From: Chryseobacterium jejuense
GTDB taxonomy: Bacteria; Bacteroidota; Bacteroidia; Flavobacteriales; Weeksellaceae
Assembly (NCBI RefSeq): GCF_017877355.1
Contig: NZ_JAGIPR010000002.1
Coordinates: 62,001 to 126,000, forward strand
Length of the DNA: 64,000 nt
Direction of reading: 5' to 3'
Shown: piece by piece, positions 17,770 to 26,383 of the stretch
How the letters are laid out: each line of letters starts with the position of its first letter
How positions within the stretch are numbered: the stretch's first letter is position 1
Translations under genes and position numbers: made by a program
The notes under the pieces: model-generated
Told to the model about the DNA's origin: nothing
The model's input: only the letters and a program-made list of their open reading frames with translations
Databases searched by the model: none

Positions 17770-19056
17770 ATGTCAACTTATGTAGTTGTAGGTCTTCAGT
17801 ATGGAGATGAAGGTAAAGGTAAAATCACGGATGTTTTATCAGCAAAATCGGACTATGTAGTACGTTTCCAAGGGGGAGACAACGCTGGTCACACGGTATA
17901 TGTTGGTGAGGAGAAATTCGTTCTACACCTTCTTCCTTCAGGAGTTCTTCAATGCAAAGGGAAATGTATCATTGCAAACGGAGTAGTGGTAAACCCTAAG
18001 TCTTTTATTAGAGAAGTTGGTCAAATCGAGAGCAAAGGCTTGAGAACAGATCACATTTTTATCAGCAGAAGAGCGCATGTGATCATGCCTTACCACATCC
18101 TTTTGGATACTTACCGTGAAGAGGAGCACGGAGGAACTCAGATCGGAACAACCAAAAAAGGAATCGGACCTTGCTACGAAGATAAAATCGCAAGAGTCGG
18201 AATCAGAATGGTTGACCTATTAAACCCTGAGATTTTAAGAGATAAAATTGAGAAAAACTTAAAATTTAAAAATTCTCTTTTTGAAAAATATTACGGAAAA
18301 CCGACATTAGACGTTGAAGAAATTTACAACGAATATTTAGAGATCGGAAAACAGCTTCAGGACAGAATCGTTGATACTGAATTAGAGCTAAACGAAGCCA
18401 TCAGAGACGGTAAAAACGTTTTATTTGAAGGAGCACAGGCTTTAATGCTTGATATCGACTTCGGTACTTATCCGTATGTAACTTCATCTTCTCCATCTAC
18501 AGGAGGAGTTTGTTCAGGAGCAGGAGTTCCGCCAACATCGCTTCAAAACCTGATTGGTGTTGCAAAAGCATACTGTACAAGAGTAGGTAACGGACCTTTC
18601 CCATCTGAATTAGACAACGAATTAGGTGAGAAGATCAGACAAATTGGTGGTGAATTTGGAGCAACTACAGGTAGACCAAGAAGAACAGGTTGGTTAGACC
18701 TTGTTTCTTTAAAGCATGCTTGTATGATTAACGGGATCAATAACCTTGTCATTACAAAATTAGACGTTCTTACAGGAATTGAAAACCTTAAAATCGTTAC
18801 GCATTACAAAACTGAAGACGGAAAAATTATCGATTACTTTACTTCGTCAACAGAGAAGTTATACAACTATGAGTCTATCTACCAGGATTTACCAGGTTGG
18901 GAGGAAGATATCACAAAAGCGAGAAGCTATGATGAACTTCCGGACAATGCTCAGAAATACATCGAGTTTATCGAGAAATATTTAGGAATCAATGTATACT
19001 TAGTTTCTGTAGGTCCTGAAAGAAGTCAGAACATCATCAGAAAAGAATTATTCTAA
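17770..19056 (+). CDS. purA: Adenylosuccinate synthetase
   Basis: The 428 aa length is that of the family. Motifs include the N-terminal GTP-binding QYGDEGKGK, FQGGDNAGHTV, the IMP site GTTKKGIGPCYEDK, and TSSSPSTGGVCSGAGVPP, TTGRPRRTGWLD and ITKLDVLTG. It joins IMP and aspartate with GTP hydrolysis in AMP synthesis, in the cytosol. It has its own promoter and a hairpin terminator 24 bp after the stop. Confidence 0.98.
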   Translation: MSTYVVVGLQYGDEGKGKITDVLSAKSDYVVRFQGGDNAGHTVYVGEEKFVLHLLPSGVLQCKGKCIIANGVVVNPKSFIREVGQIESKGLRTDHIFISRRAHVIMPYHILLDTYREEEHGGTQIGTTKKGIGPCYEDKIARVGIRMVDLLNPEILRDKIEKNLKFKNSLFEKYYGKPTLDVEEIYNEYLEIGKQLQDRIVDTELELNEAIRDGKNVLFEGAQALMLDIDFGTYPYVTSSSPSTGGVCSGAGVPPTSLQNLIGVAKAYCTRVGNGPFPSELDNELGEKIRQIGGEFGATTGRPRRTGWLDLVSLKHACMINGINNLVITKLDVLTGIENLKIVTHYKTEDGKIIDYFTSSTEKLYNYESIYQDLPGWEEDITKARSYDELPDNAQKYIEFIEKYLGINVYLVSVGPERSQNIIRKELF

Positions 19057-19080
19057 TATTCTTAGACTATATAATAACAG

Positions 19081-19110
19081 AGAGGCTATCATTTGATAGT
19101 CTCTTTTTTT
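19081..19110 (+). terminator. purA terminator
   Basis: Arms 19081-19091 and 19094-19104 (AGAGGCTATCA / TGATAGTCTCT, one G:T pair) are followed by a T-run. Confidence 0.75.
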
Positions 19111-19124
19111 GTTTGCTATCTATG

Positions 19125-19155
19125 TTGACATAGATGATTAAACCTTGACATGGAT
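19125..19155. repeat. Direct repeat upstream of a small membrane protein
   Basis: TTGACATAGAT (19125-19135) and TTGACATGGAT (19145-19155) are 20 bp apart and differ at one base. The first copy also sits inside the dyad ATCTATGT-TG-ACATAGAT (19118-19135). This may be an operator for the gene at 19209. Confidence 0.35.
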
Positions 19156-19208
19156 AATAATGTACTCTCAAAATATTGATGTTATTGAAAAATCTTATAT
19201 ATAATCCA

Positions 19209-19499
19209 ATGGAAAACAATAGAGTACCTCAATTTACAATGAACAATATTGTAATTAGCTTATACTTTACCATTGCATATGCTGTTTTGATAATTGTTTA
19301 TTTAGGGCTGCCAATAAATATCCATAGTAATTTTCTGCCGATACTATTTATTGTTTGTAGCTTGTTGTTTAGCATTGCTGGTATTTATTTTGCCGGTAAA
19401 AGTTATAAAAGAGCAAAGATCAGTTCGGTAATTCTCATTATTATCAATACGGCGGGCTTATTAATACCATTGATAATGCTGCTGATGATTTTTACGTAA
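19209..19499 (+). CDS. Small membrane protein, 96 aa
   Basis: Start chosen at ATG 19209 (MENNRVPQF). Three hydrophobic helices follow (VISLYFTIAYAVLIIVYLG; LPILFIVCSLLFSIAGIYFAG; ISSVILIIINTAGLLIPLIM) with short basic loops. No family is recognised; similar small proteins are often annotated as hypothetical. It stands alone between the purA terminator and the TonB-like gene. Confidence 0.6.
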   Translation: MENNRVPQFTMNNIVISLYFTIAYAVLIIVYLGLPINIHSNFLPILFIVCSLLFSIAGIYFAGKSYKRAKISSVILIIINTAGLLIPLIMLLMIFT

Positions 19500-19696
19500 T
19501 TCAATACCCTGGTGAATTTTAGGTATATATTTTCAATAGTTGAAATGTTAAAATTTAAACATTTTCATAAAATTTTATAATATTATGTTGTTTTGGTAAA
19601 ATTCTGGCAAATATTTTGATATTGAAACATTGCTTATCGATAAGAACTAATAAAACTAATAATCACATTTTTTTAACAGTTTAAATAGTAATAGTG

Positions 19697-20548
19697 ATGA
19701 AACACCAGAATCAGAACCAGGAATTTCGTTTTAATGAAGTTCTTTTTGAACACCGCAACAAAGAATACGGTGCCTATGTATTAAGAAACGAATCAGATAG
19801 AATACTAACCAAAGCACTTTTTGTAGGAGTAAGTTTATTGGCGGCAATTTCAATTACTCCACTTGCTATCTCAGCATTTAAAACAGAGCCTGTGGCAGAA
19901 GAACCGGGAGGAGTTATTATTGACTTTATGCCAGAGATTCCAGACACACAGGTTACTCCACCAGTAACAATTACACCTGTAAAGCCCGCAACGGCTCCGG
20001 ATGTAAAAACATTTGACAGAACGGTTCCTACGCCATCAAGAGACGCTCAGGATAATGTAAAAAAAGATCCTGTTCCGGATGATGCTGTAGCAGGATTTAC
20101 AAATCATTTTAAAGGAGATGTGGTAGAACCTAATACCCATGTTCCTACAACGCTGCCTGTGAGTTCAGGACCGGTAATCAATACGCCGCCACCAACAATT
20201 CAGGATCCGGTGGATAAAAATAAAATTGCAGAAGCAGGAGAACTTGGTGTAGAAGCCAATTTTAAAGGCGGAATAGATTCTTTCAGAAATAAAGTCATGA
20301 ACAACTTCGATGGTTCGGGATTTGAATCAGAAGAAATAGTAAAAACTACAGTTACATTCATTGTAGAAATGGATGGAACAATTTCAGGGGTAAAAGCTAA
20401 CGGAACCAATGCCGATTTTAACAATGAGGCAATCAGAACAGTGAAGGCAATTTCAAACAAAGGAACATGGGTTCCCGCCAAAAATAAAAAAGGTGAATTT
20501 GTGAGAAGTTACTTCAAGTTTCCAATCTCCATGAAGTTTGATAATTAA
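19697..20548 (+). CDS. TonB-family energy transducer
   Basis: The 283 aa protein has a cytoplasmic start (FRFNEVLFEHRNKEYGAYVL, usual for Bacteroidota TonB proteins), one membrane helix (about 38-60), a Pro/Val/Thr-rich periplasmic spacer (about 75-180) and a C-terminal TonB domain (VEMDGTISGVKANG, NNEAIRTVK, FKFPISMKF). Such proteins couple the inner-membrane proton gradient to outer-membrane receptors; several candidate partners are in this window. ExbB/ExbD genes are not adjacent. Start ATG at 19697 is preferred over the GTG one codon earlier. Confidence 0.85.
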   Translation: MKHQNQNQEFRFNEVLFEHRNKEYGAYVLRNESDRILTKALFVGVSLLAAISITPLAISAFKTEPVAEEPGGVIIDFMPEIPDTQVTPPVTITPVKPATAPDVKTFDRTVPTPSRDAQDNVKKDPVPDDAVAGFTNHFKGDVVEPNTHVPTTLPVSSGPVINTPPPTIQDPVDKNKIAEAGELGVEANFKGGIDSFRNKVMNNFDGSGFESEEIVKTTVTFIVEMDGTISGVKANGTNADFNNEAIRTVKAISNKGTWVPAKNKKGEFVRSYFKFPISMKFDN

Positions 20549-20571
20549 TATCAAAAATCAATTTTTAATAG

Positions 20572-20609
20572 TTATCCACAAAGATTTTTTTTTGTGGATA
20601 ATTTTTTTT
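20572..20609 (+). terminator. Terminator whose arms are two perfect DnaA boxes
   Basis: TTATCCACAAA (20572-20582) pairs with TTTGTGGATAA (20591-20601) across an 8 nt T-rich loop and a T-run follows, a standard intrinsic terminator for the TonB-like gene. Each arm also contains the consensus DnaA box (TTATCCACA at 20572-20580; inverse at 20593-20601), about 110 bp upstream of parA. Confidence 0.75.
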
Positions 20610-20685
20610 ATCGCTAAATTGCTTATTAACAATATTTTAACTCAATTTTGATTTTCCCCATCTATCGGGAGCGAAGAAAAAAGTG

Positions 20686-20693
20686 TATTTTTG
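20686..20693 (+). promoter_or_regulatory. -7 promoter element of parA
   Basis: TATTTTTG matches TAnnTTTG, 19 bp before the chosen ATG at 20712. No convincing -33 element. Confidence 0.45.
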
Positions 20694-20711
20694 AAACTTA
20701 AAGTTCTAATA

Positions 20712-21485
20712 ATGGCAAAAATCATAGGTATTGCTAATCAAAAAGGTGGGGTAGGAAAAACTACTACCGCTGTAAACTTAGCAGCAGCATTAGGAGTATT
20801 GGAAAAGAAAATATTGATTATTGACGCTGACCCTCAGGCCAATGCAACATCTGGTTTGGGAGTAGAAGATGTTCAGTATTCCACATATAATCTACTGGAG
20901 CATAGTGCAGATACAAGAACCTGTATCAAAAGAACGGCAACGCCGAATCTGGATATTATTCCATCACATATAGACCTGGTAGCAGCAGAGATCGAATTGG
21001 TAGACAAGGAAGATCGTGAATATATGTTGAAAAAAGCCCTGGCCAGTGTAAGAGATGATTATGACTATATCATCATCGACTGTGCACCGAGTTTAGGTCT
21101 GATTACAGTGAATGCTCTTACTGCAGCAGATTCTGTAATTATTCCGATCCAGTGTGAGTACTTTGCATTAGAAGGACTTGGAAAACTTTTGAATACCGTT
21201 AAAAATGTTCAGAAGATCCATAACAAAGATCTTGGAATAGAAGGTCTCCTTCTTACTATGTATGACAGCAGATTAAGACTATCTAACCAGGTAGTAGAAG
21301 AAGTAAATCTTCACTTCCCGGAAATGGTTTTTGAAACAATCATCAGCAGAAACGTAAGATTGAGTGAAGCGCCGAGTTTTGGAGAAAGTATCCTAAACTA
21401 TGATGCAGAAAGTAAAGGAGCGGTTCAGTATATTCAGTTAGCTGAAGAAGTTCTTTTAAAGAACGAAAATTTAGTAAAGAATTAA
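20712..21485 (+). CDS. parA: ParA chromosome-partitioning ATPase
   Basis: The 257 aa protein has the deviant Walker A NQKGGVGKTTTAVN, Walker A' DADPQANATSG and Walker B YIIIDCAPSLG of the ParA/Soj family. There is no N-terminal HTH, as in chromosomal (type Ib-like) ParA. Start ATG 20712 gives MAKIIGIANQ; the longer reading from 20691 begins inside the promoter box. It works with the ParB encoded next (gap 69 bp) to move origin regions apart. Confidence 0.96.
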   Translation: MAKIIGIANQKGGVGKTTTAVNLAAALGVLEKKILIIDADPQANATSGLGVEDVQYSTYNLLEHSADTRTCIKRTATPNLDIIPSHIDLVAAEIELVDKEDREYMLKKALASVRDDYDYIIIDCAPSLGLITVNALTAADSVIIPIQCEYFALEGLGKLLNTVKNVQKIHNKDLGIEGLLLTMYDSRLRLSNQVVEEVNLHFPEMVFETIISRNVRLSEAPSFGESILNYDAESKGAVQYIQLAEEVLLKNENLVKN

Positions 21486-21554
21486 ATTAATAATAAATGG
21501 CCAATGAGTGAATGCTAGGCATCACTTACCAAACATCATTTATCAATTATATCT

Positions 21555-22445
21555 ATGAAGGACAAAAAAAGAGCTATGGGACGCGGCTTGGGCGCCATTT
21601 TAAGTGCAGAATCCAAAGCAACTGTCAATTCCGCTACAGATGAGGGAGCAGATAAGTTTGTGGGAAATATTGTAGAAGTTGCGCTTGAAGATATATATCC
21701 GAACCCAACGCAGCCGAGAACTTATTTTGATGAAAAAGCATTAGAAGAATTAGCACAGTCTATTAAAAATTTAGGGATCATCCAACCGATTACCCTAAGA
21801 AAAGACGGTGAAAAATTCGAGATCATATCTGGGGAAAGACGTTACAGAGCAAGTAAAATTGCAGGGTTAACAACCGTTCCTGCATATATCCGTTTAGTGA
21901 ATGATCAGGAGCTCCTTGAAATGGCTCTTGTTGAAAATATCCAGAGAGAAGATCTTGATGCCATCGAAATTGCCCTTACTTATCACAGGCTTTTGGAAGA
22001 AATCGGTCTTACTCAGGAAAATCTAAGCCAGAGAATAGGAAAGGATAGAAGTACCATTACCAATTCAATCAGGTTGTTAAGATTGAATCCGGATATTCAG
22101 AATGCCATCAGAAGCGGGGAAATTTCTGCTGGACATGGTAGAGCTATCATCAGTGTTGAAAGTGAAGAAGATCAACAGGTTTTATTCGATTTGATCATTA
22201 AAGAAAAATTAAATGTCCGCCAGGCTGAACAGGCCGCGGCAGCATTAAAAAATCCAAAATCTGCGGTTGCTAAAAAAGTAAATGCAGAACTTTCCAATAA
22301 CTATAAAAGAGCCCAGAAGACTATCGCTGACATCCTGGATGTAAAAGTGGAAATCAAGGCTTCTGGAAATGGTAAAAAAGGTAAAATTGTTCTGGACTTC
22401 AAAAATGAAGAAGAGCTGGAATATATTTTATCCCATATTAAATAA
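21555..22445 (+). CDS. parB: ParB chromosome-partitioning protein
   Basis: The 296 aa protein starts with the KKRAMGRGLGAILS element seen in ParB N-termini, then the CTP-binding ParB/Srx domain (NPTQPRTYFDE, EIISGERRYRASK, ALVENIQREDLDAIE), an HTH region (LSQRIGKDRSTITNSIRLL; SGEISAGHGRAIIS) and a C-terminal dimerisation region. ParB loads on parS, slides as a CTP clamp and is moved by ParA. No parS site was noticed in this window. The next gene starts right after its stop. Confidence 0.95.
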   Translation: MKDKKRAMGRGLGAILSAESKATVNSATDEGADKFVGNIVEVALEDIYPNPTQPRTYFDEKALEELAQSIKNLGIIQPITLRKDGEKFEIISGERRYRASKIAGLTTVPAYIRLVNDQELLEMALVENIQREDLDAIEIALTYHRLLEEIGLTQENLSQRIGKDRSTITNSIRLLRLNPDIQNAIRSGEISAGHGRAIISVESEEDQQVLFDLIIKEKLNVRQAEQAAAALKNPKSAVAKKVNAELSNNYKRAQKTIADILDVKVEIKASGNGKKGKIVLDFKNEEELEYILSHIK

Positions 22446-23084
22446 ATGAAGAAAATATTTTTCACATTTTTCTTGTGTATCGCTGCATGGGCTTACTCAC
22501 AAGTTGCCCCTATTGATACAGTTCGGATACAGACACCTCCGAAAGAAGAACTCCGTTTGGTAAAACCAAGCAAAACGGAAGCAAAGATTATTGAAGATCT
22601 TGAAAAAGCAAACGGACCTACCAGAGTAACTGTAAAACTTAACCCAACCAGAGCTGGATTATACTCAGCTGTATTGCCGGGTTTAGGGCAGTTCTATAAT
22701 AAAAAATACTGGAAAATTCCAATTGTTTGGGGAGCTGTAGGAGCAGGAGTAGGGATTGCGATATGGAATGATAATCAATACAAGAAATACCGCGAATACT
22801 ATATTGCTAAGCTAAACGGTACCCCCAATGAATTTGTGGATGCCCGTCCCTGGTTAGACAAGAGAGCGTTAGGAAATGCTCAGGACAGAGCAAAAAGGCA
22901 AAGAGATTATGCAATTGCCATTACAGGGCTTATCTATATATTGAATATTGTAGATGCCGTAGTAGACGCACATCTTTATGAAAGCCGCCATGACCCTGAT
23001 TTGACCTTTAAACCATCGTTGATCCAAGATCAATATGGATTTGATACACCAAAAACAGGATTTGCTTTAAGTTATAGATTTTAA
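22446..23084 (+). CDS. DUF5683 exported protein
   Basis: The 212 aa protein has a signal peptide (FFTFFLCIAAWAYSQ) and the block AGLYSAVLPGLGQFYNKKYWK followed by two hydrophobic segments, as in the DUF5683 family that accompanies parAB in this phylum. Start codon directly adjoins the parB stop, so it is translationally coupled. Function unknown; probably envelope-associated. Confidence 0.8.
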   Translation: MKKIFFTFFLCIAAWAYSQVAPIDTVRIQTPPKEELRLVKPSKTEAKIIEDLEKANGPTRVTVKLNPTRAGLYSAVLPGLGQFYNKKYWKIPIVWGAVGAGVGIAIWNDNQYKKYREYYIAKLNGTPNEFVDARPWLDKRALGNAQDRAKRQRDYAIAITGLIYILNIVDAVVDAHLYESRHDPDLTFKPSLIQDQYGFDTPKTGFALSYRF

Positions 23085-23144
23085 TAGACAATACATACAT
23101 AAAACCGAAAGGTGATGTGTAATAATAAACATAAAAAAGATTAC

Positions 23145-23846
23145 ATGAAAATAGCATTAGTTGGTTACGGTAAAATGGGTAAGATCATTGATGAGATCGC
23201 ACAAAAAAGAGGTCACGAAGTAGTGGCCCGCCTGAAGGAAACCCCAACTGCTGAAAATCTTAATAATCCGGATGTTGTTATTGAATTTTCCTTACCGGAA
23301 GTTGCTTATGACAATATCAAAGCCTGTCTTGAAAATGAAATTCCCGTAATCTGCGGAACAACAGGATGGCTGGATCAGAAAGCTGAAATAGAAAAACTGG
23401 CTGTAGACAATGGTACAGCATTTTTATATGGTTCAAACTTTAGTTTAGGTGTTAATTTATTCTTTGCTTTGAATGAAAAATTAGCAGGTCTGATGAAGAA
23501 CGTAGATGAATACTCTTGTCAGCTGGAAGAAATTCACCACATCCATAAAAAAGACGCTCCAAGCGGAACCGCCATCTCTATAGCAGAAGGAATCATCAAT
23601 CACAATTCGAAATTTGATGCCTGGAAACTGGAAGAAACAGAAGGTAACCAGCTGGGAATTTTCGCTGTTCGTGAAGATGAAGTTCCTGGAACTCATAGTG
23701 TTTTCTACAGAAGCGAAGTGGATGAAATTGAGATCAAGCATACCGCATTCAACAGAAATGGCTTTGCATTAGGAGCAGTAGTAGCTGCCGAATGGATCAA
23801 AGACAAAAAAGGAAACTTCGGAATGAAGGACGTTTTAGGGCTTTAA
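23145..23846 (+). CDS. dapB: 4-hydroxy-tetrahydrodipicolinate reductase
   Basis: The 233 aa protein starts (ATG 23145) with MKIALVGYGKMGK, a dinucleotide-binding glycine-rich turn. Further motifs are ICGTTGWL, ANGTAFLYGSNFSLGVNLFF-type segment (GSNFSLGVNL), the substrate/catalytic EIHHIHKKDAPSGTA and the C-terminal FNRNGFALGAV. It reduces HTPA with NAD(P)H in the diaminopimelate/lysine route, so feeds peptidoglycan synthesis. The longer reading from 23112 is unlikely. It sits between the parAB-DUF5683 group and lepB. Confidence 0.95.
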   Translation: MKIALVGYGKMGKIIDEIAQKRGHEVVARLKETPTAENLNNPDVVIEFSLPEVAYDNIKACLENEIPVICGTTGWLDQKAEIEKLAVDNGTAFLYGSNFSLGVNLFFALNEKLAGLMKNVDEYSCQLEEIHHIHKKDAPSGTAISIAEGIINHNSKFDAWKLEETEGNQLGIFAVREDEVPGTHSVFYRSEVDEIEIKHTAFNRNGFALGAVVAAEWIKDKKGNFGMKDVLGL

Positions 23847-23885
23847 TTGTAACAAATTCTGTAAATTGCAGACCAATTATGAAAA

Positions 23886-23957
23886 TGGTGAATAGTGAAT
23901 TGTCAATAGCGGAAAAGCTGTTATCATTTATTACTCATCATTTATCATTTATATCAT
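23886..23957. repeat. Intergenic repeat-like sequence before lepB
   Basis: Contains GTGAATAGTGAATTGTCAAT (23889-23908) and TTATCATTTATTACTCATCA, low-complexity words that recur in other gaps here (parA-parB gap 21500-21550; 52119-52155 upstream of the sigma gene, partly inverted). Probably members of a degenerate intergenic repeat family. Confidence 0.4.
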
Positions 23958-23978
23958 AAGAACAGGCACAAAAAAATT

Positions 23979-25628
23979 ATGAATTATTTTTTAACGTATA
24001 CAGTGTATGTCCTCATTTTATCCGTATTAATGGGGATTTCAACATGGAAGTTGTTTAAGAAAATGGGGTACAGTCCTTTATTTGCATTTATCCCTTTCTA
24101 TAACTATTTTATTATCCTGAAAGAGACAAAACATCCGAAATGGTGGGCCATCCTTTCATATCTTCCGATTGTAGGACCAATCATGATGTCTGTTTTCCAT
24201 CTTTATTTAGTGAAGAAATTTGGAAAAACACTTTTCAAGGATCAGATCCTTACCGTGATTCTTCCGTTTATCTATATGGCAACCATCAACTATTCTAAAG
24301 ATGTAGAACTGGAAGATGAAAATGCAAATGACCTGTTTCTTACCGATGAAGAAAAAGAAGCAAAAAAGAAAGATACATTTTTGGGGTCTATTACCTTCGC
24401 AGTAGTATTTGCAACCATTATTCACGTTTTTGTAACCCAGCCGTTCGGGATTCCTACAGGTTCCATGGAGAGAACCCTTTTAGTAGGAGATTTCCTTTTT
24501 GTAAACAAATGGAGCTATGGATACAGACTCCCAATGCGCCCAGTAGCAATACCATTCCTTCAGGGAACAATTATGGATACAGGGGAGAAAGGGAATCCGA
24601 AAGATGATCCTAAATCCTATGCAGATGGAATTAAACTGCCTTATACAAGAATTTTACAATTCAATAAACCACAGAAAAATGATGTAGTAGTTTTTAACTA
24701 TCCTCAGGATTCTGTTCATACAGCAATCGATAGAAAAGACCCTTATGTAAAAAGATGCGTGGCTACAGCAGGTGATACTTTTGAAATGAGAGCCGGAAGA
24801 CTTTTTGTGAACGGAAAGCCTGAAGCAGTTTTAGGAGATCAGGAAGTACAGCACAGATATATTGTAACTACAGATAGTCAGTTAGACATTCCTACATTAT
24901 ATAAAGCTTATGGGTTTTTGCCAGTAGTGGAACAACAGCAGAATAACGGAGGATTTATTTATGCTTTTCAAGGTCTGACAGATAAGATTGCTAAAGATAT
25001 TAAAGAGCTTCCTCATGTAATTACGATGAATGAAGATGTTTCGGTGAAAGGAGAAGCTGCAATAGCTTATAGAGATGAAGCCAGAACAAAAATCGATACA
25101 ACACAGTCAATTTTCCCTGTTAACAAACCTTGGAATCAGGATTGGTACGGACCAGTAAGAATCCCTAAAAAAGGAGACGTGGTAGCCATCAATAATGAAA
25201 CGCTTCCCATGTTCCAGTGGATTATTTCTGAATACGAGCATAACAGCTTAGAAAAGAAGAATGGAAAAATCTTTATCAACGGAAAAGAAGCGAATCAATA
25301 TACTATTCAACAGGATTATTATATGATGGTAGGAGATAACAGAGATGCTTCATTAGATGCAAGGTTCTTTGGTTTCGTTCCGGAAGAAAATATCGTTGGA
25401 AAACCAATGTTTACATGGATGAGTCTTCAGGGAGCTTTTGCAGACAGCAGTTCTTCGTATCAGGCACCATTCAAAATCCGTTGGGATAGAATGTTTAAAG
25501 CAACAAACACAGGAGAAGCCAATAAAACTTCATATTGGTGGATTGCTGCAATGATTTTAGTATTATTCTTCGGTTGGGAGTATTTCGTGAAATTATTCAG
25601 AAAGAAAAAAACAGAAGACGAATTATAA
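23979..25628 (+). CDS. lepB: Signal peptidase I, large Bacteroidota form
   Basis: The 549 aa protein is about twice the usual size. Three or four N-terminal helices (3-105) precede a further helix (about 136-152) and the catalytic Ser162 in GIPTGSMERTL. The general-base Lys lies in DPYVKRCVATAGD (about 258). A long insertion (about 275-440) separates this from box E MMVGDNRDASLDARFFG. A second C-terminal membrane helix (SYWWIAAMILVLFFGWEY) ends the chain. It cleaves signal peptides on the outer face of the inner membrane. A terminator overlaps the start region of the next gene. Confidence 0.93.
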   Translation: MNYFLTYTVYVLILSVLMGISTWKLFKKMGYSPLFAFIPFYNYFIILKETKHPKWWAILSYLPIVGPIMMSVFHLYLVKKFGKTLFKDQILTVILPFIYMATINYSKDVELEDENANDLFLTDEEKEAKKKDTFLGSITFAVVFATIIHVFVTQPFGIPTGSMERTLLVGDFLFVNKWSYGYRLPMRPVAIPFLQGTIMDTGEKGNPKDDPKSYADGIKLPYTRILQFNKPQKNDVVVFNYPQDSVHTAIDRKDPYVKRCVATAGDTFEMRAGRLFVNGKPEAVLGDQEVQHRYIVTTDSQLDIPTLYKAYGFLPVVEQQQNNGGFIYAFQGLTDKIAKDIKELPHVITMNEDVSVKGEAAIAYRDEARTKIDTTQSIFPVNKPWNQDWYGPVRIPKKGDVVAINNETLPMFQWIISEYEHNSLEKKNGKIFINGKEANQYTIQQDYYMMVGDNRDASLDARFFGFVPEENIVGKPMFTWMSLQGAFADSSSSYQAPFKIRWDRMFKATNTGEANKTSYWWIAAMILVLFFGWEYFVKLFRKKKTEDEL

Positions 25629-25649
25629 ATAAAATTAAACTTAAAATAG

Positions 25650-25680
25650 AATGAAGTATTTGAAAAAATACTTCATTTTT
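25650..25680 (+). terminator. lepB terminator
   Basis: AATGAAGTATTT (25650-25661) pairs with AAATACTTCATT (25666-25677), 4 nt loop, then T-run; it ends 6 bp before the next start codon, so that gene may be weakly expressed by read-through. Confidence 0.75.
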
Positions 25681-25685
25681 GCATT

Positions 25686-26303
25686 ATGAATATGAAGAAT
25701 GTTTTATTGCCGGTATTTTATATGCCGCCGGTTTCATGGTTTTCAGTGTTTTTAGATGCTGAAAATGAAGTAGTATTGGAACAGTTTGAGAACTTTCCAA
25801 AGCAGACCTATAGAAACAGAGCCAATATCTATGGGGCTAACGGGAAATTATCTTTGATTATTCCTATCAATCATAACGGGAAAAGAGAATTTAAAGATGT
25901 TGAGATTTCTTACAGGGAAGATTGGAGAACACTTCACTGGAAATCAATTCAGACAGCATATCAGAGTTCTCCTTACTTCGAATATTATGAAGATAAGTTC
26001 AGAAAAATATTTGATCTGAAAGAAAAGTTTCTTTTGGATTTTAACCTCAAAGGGCTAGAAGCCATCCAACAAATACTGAAAACAGAAAAGGCACACTCTT
26101 TGAATGAAGAATATATCAAAAATCCGGAAGGGATCAGTTTTAGAGAAAAATTTTCCGCAAAACTTCCTTCAGAATTTGAAATGGAAAGCTATTATCAGAC
26201 TTTCTCAGATAAATTCGGATTTTTAGAAGATTTATCGGTTTTGGATCTTATCTGTAACAAAGGCCCCGAATCGCTTATTTACATAAAAAATATAAAACAT
26301 TAA
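25686..26303 (+). CDS. WbqC-family protein
   Basis: The 205 aa protein opens with LLPVFYMPPVSWFSVFL, has the family segment NFPKQTYRNRANIYGANGK and the YREDWRTLHWKSIQTAYQSS block, and ends without membrane helices. WbqC-like proteins are often found near envelope or O-antigen genes and after lepB in this phylum; the biochemical role is not established. The start is just after the lepB terminator. Confidence 0.8.
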   Translation: MNMKNVLLPVFYMPPVSWFSVFLDAENEVVLEQFENFPKQTYRNRANIYGANGKLSLIIPINHNGKREFKDVEISYREDWRTLHWKSIQTAYQSSPYFEYYEDKFRKIFDLKEKFLLDFNLKGLEAIQQILKTEKAHSLNEEYIKNPEGISFREKFSAKLPSEFEMESYYQTFSDKFGFLEDLSVLDLICNKGPESLIYIKNIKH

Positions 26304-26383
26304 TAGAAGGTCGTCAATACCTAAATTTCATTGCGAACAAACGGATGACGGCTGTTATATGACTTTAAAACAAATATCAATAT

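Noticed and set aside
20712..22445. parS centromere near parAB
   Set aside because: No 16 bp palindrome of the parS type was noticed while reading; a computed search could still find one.
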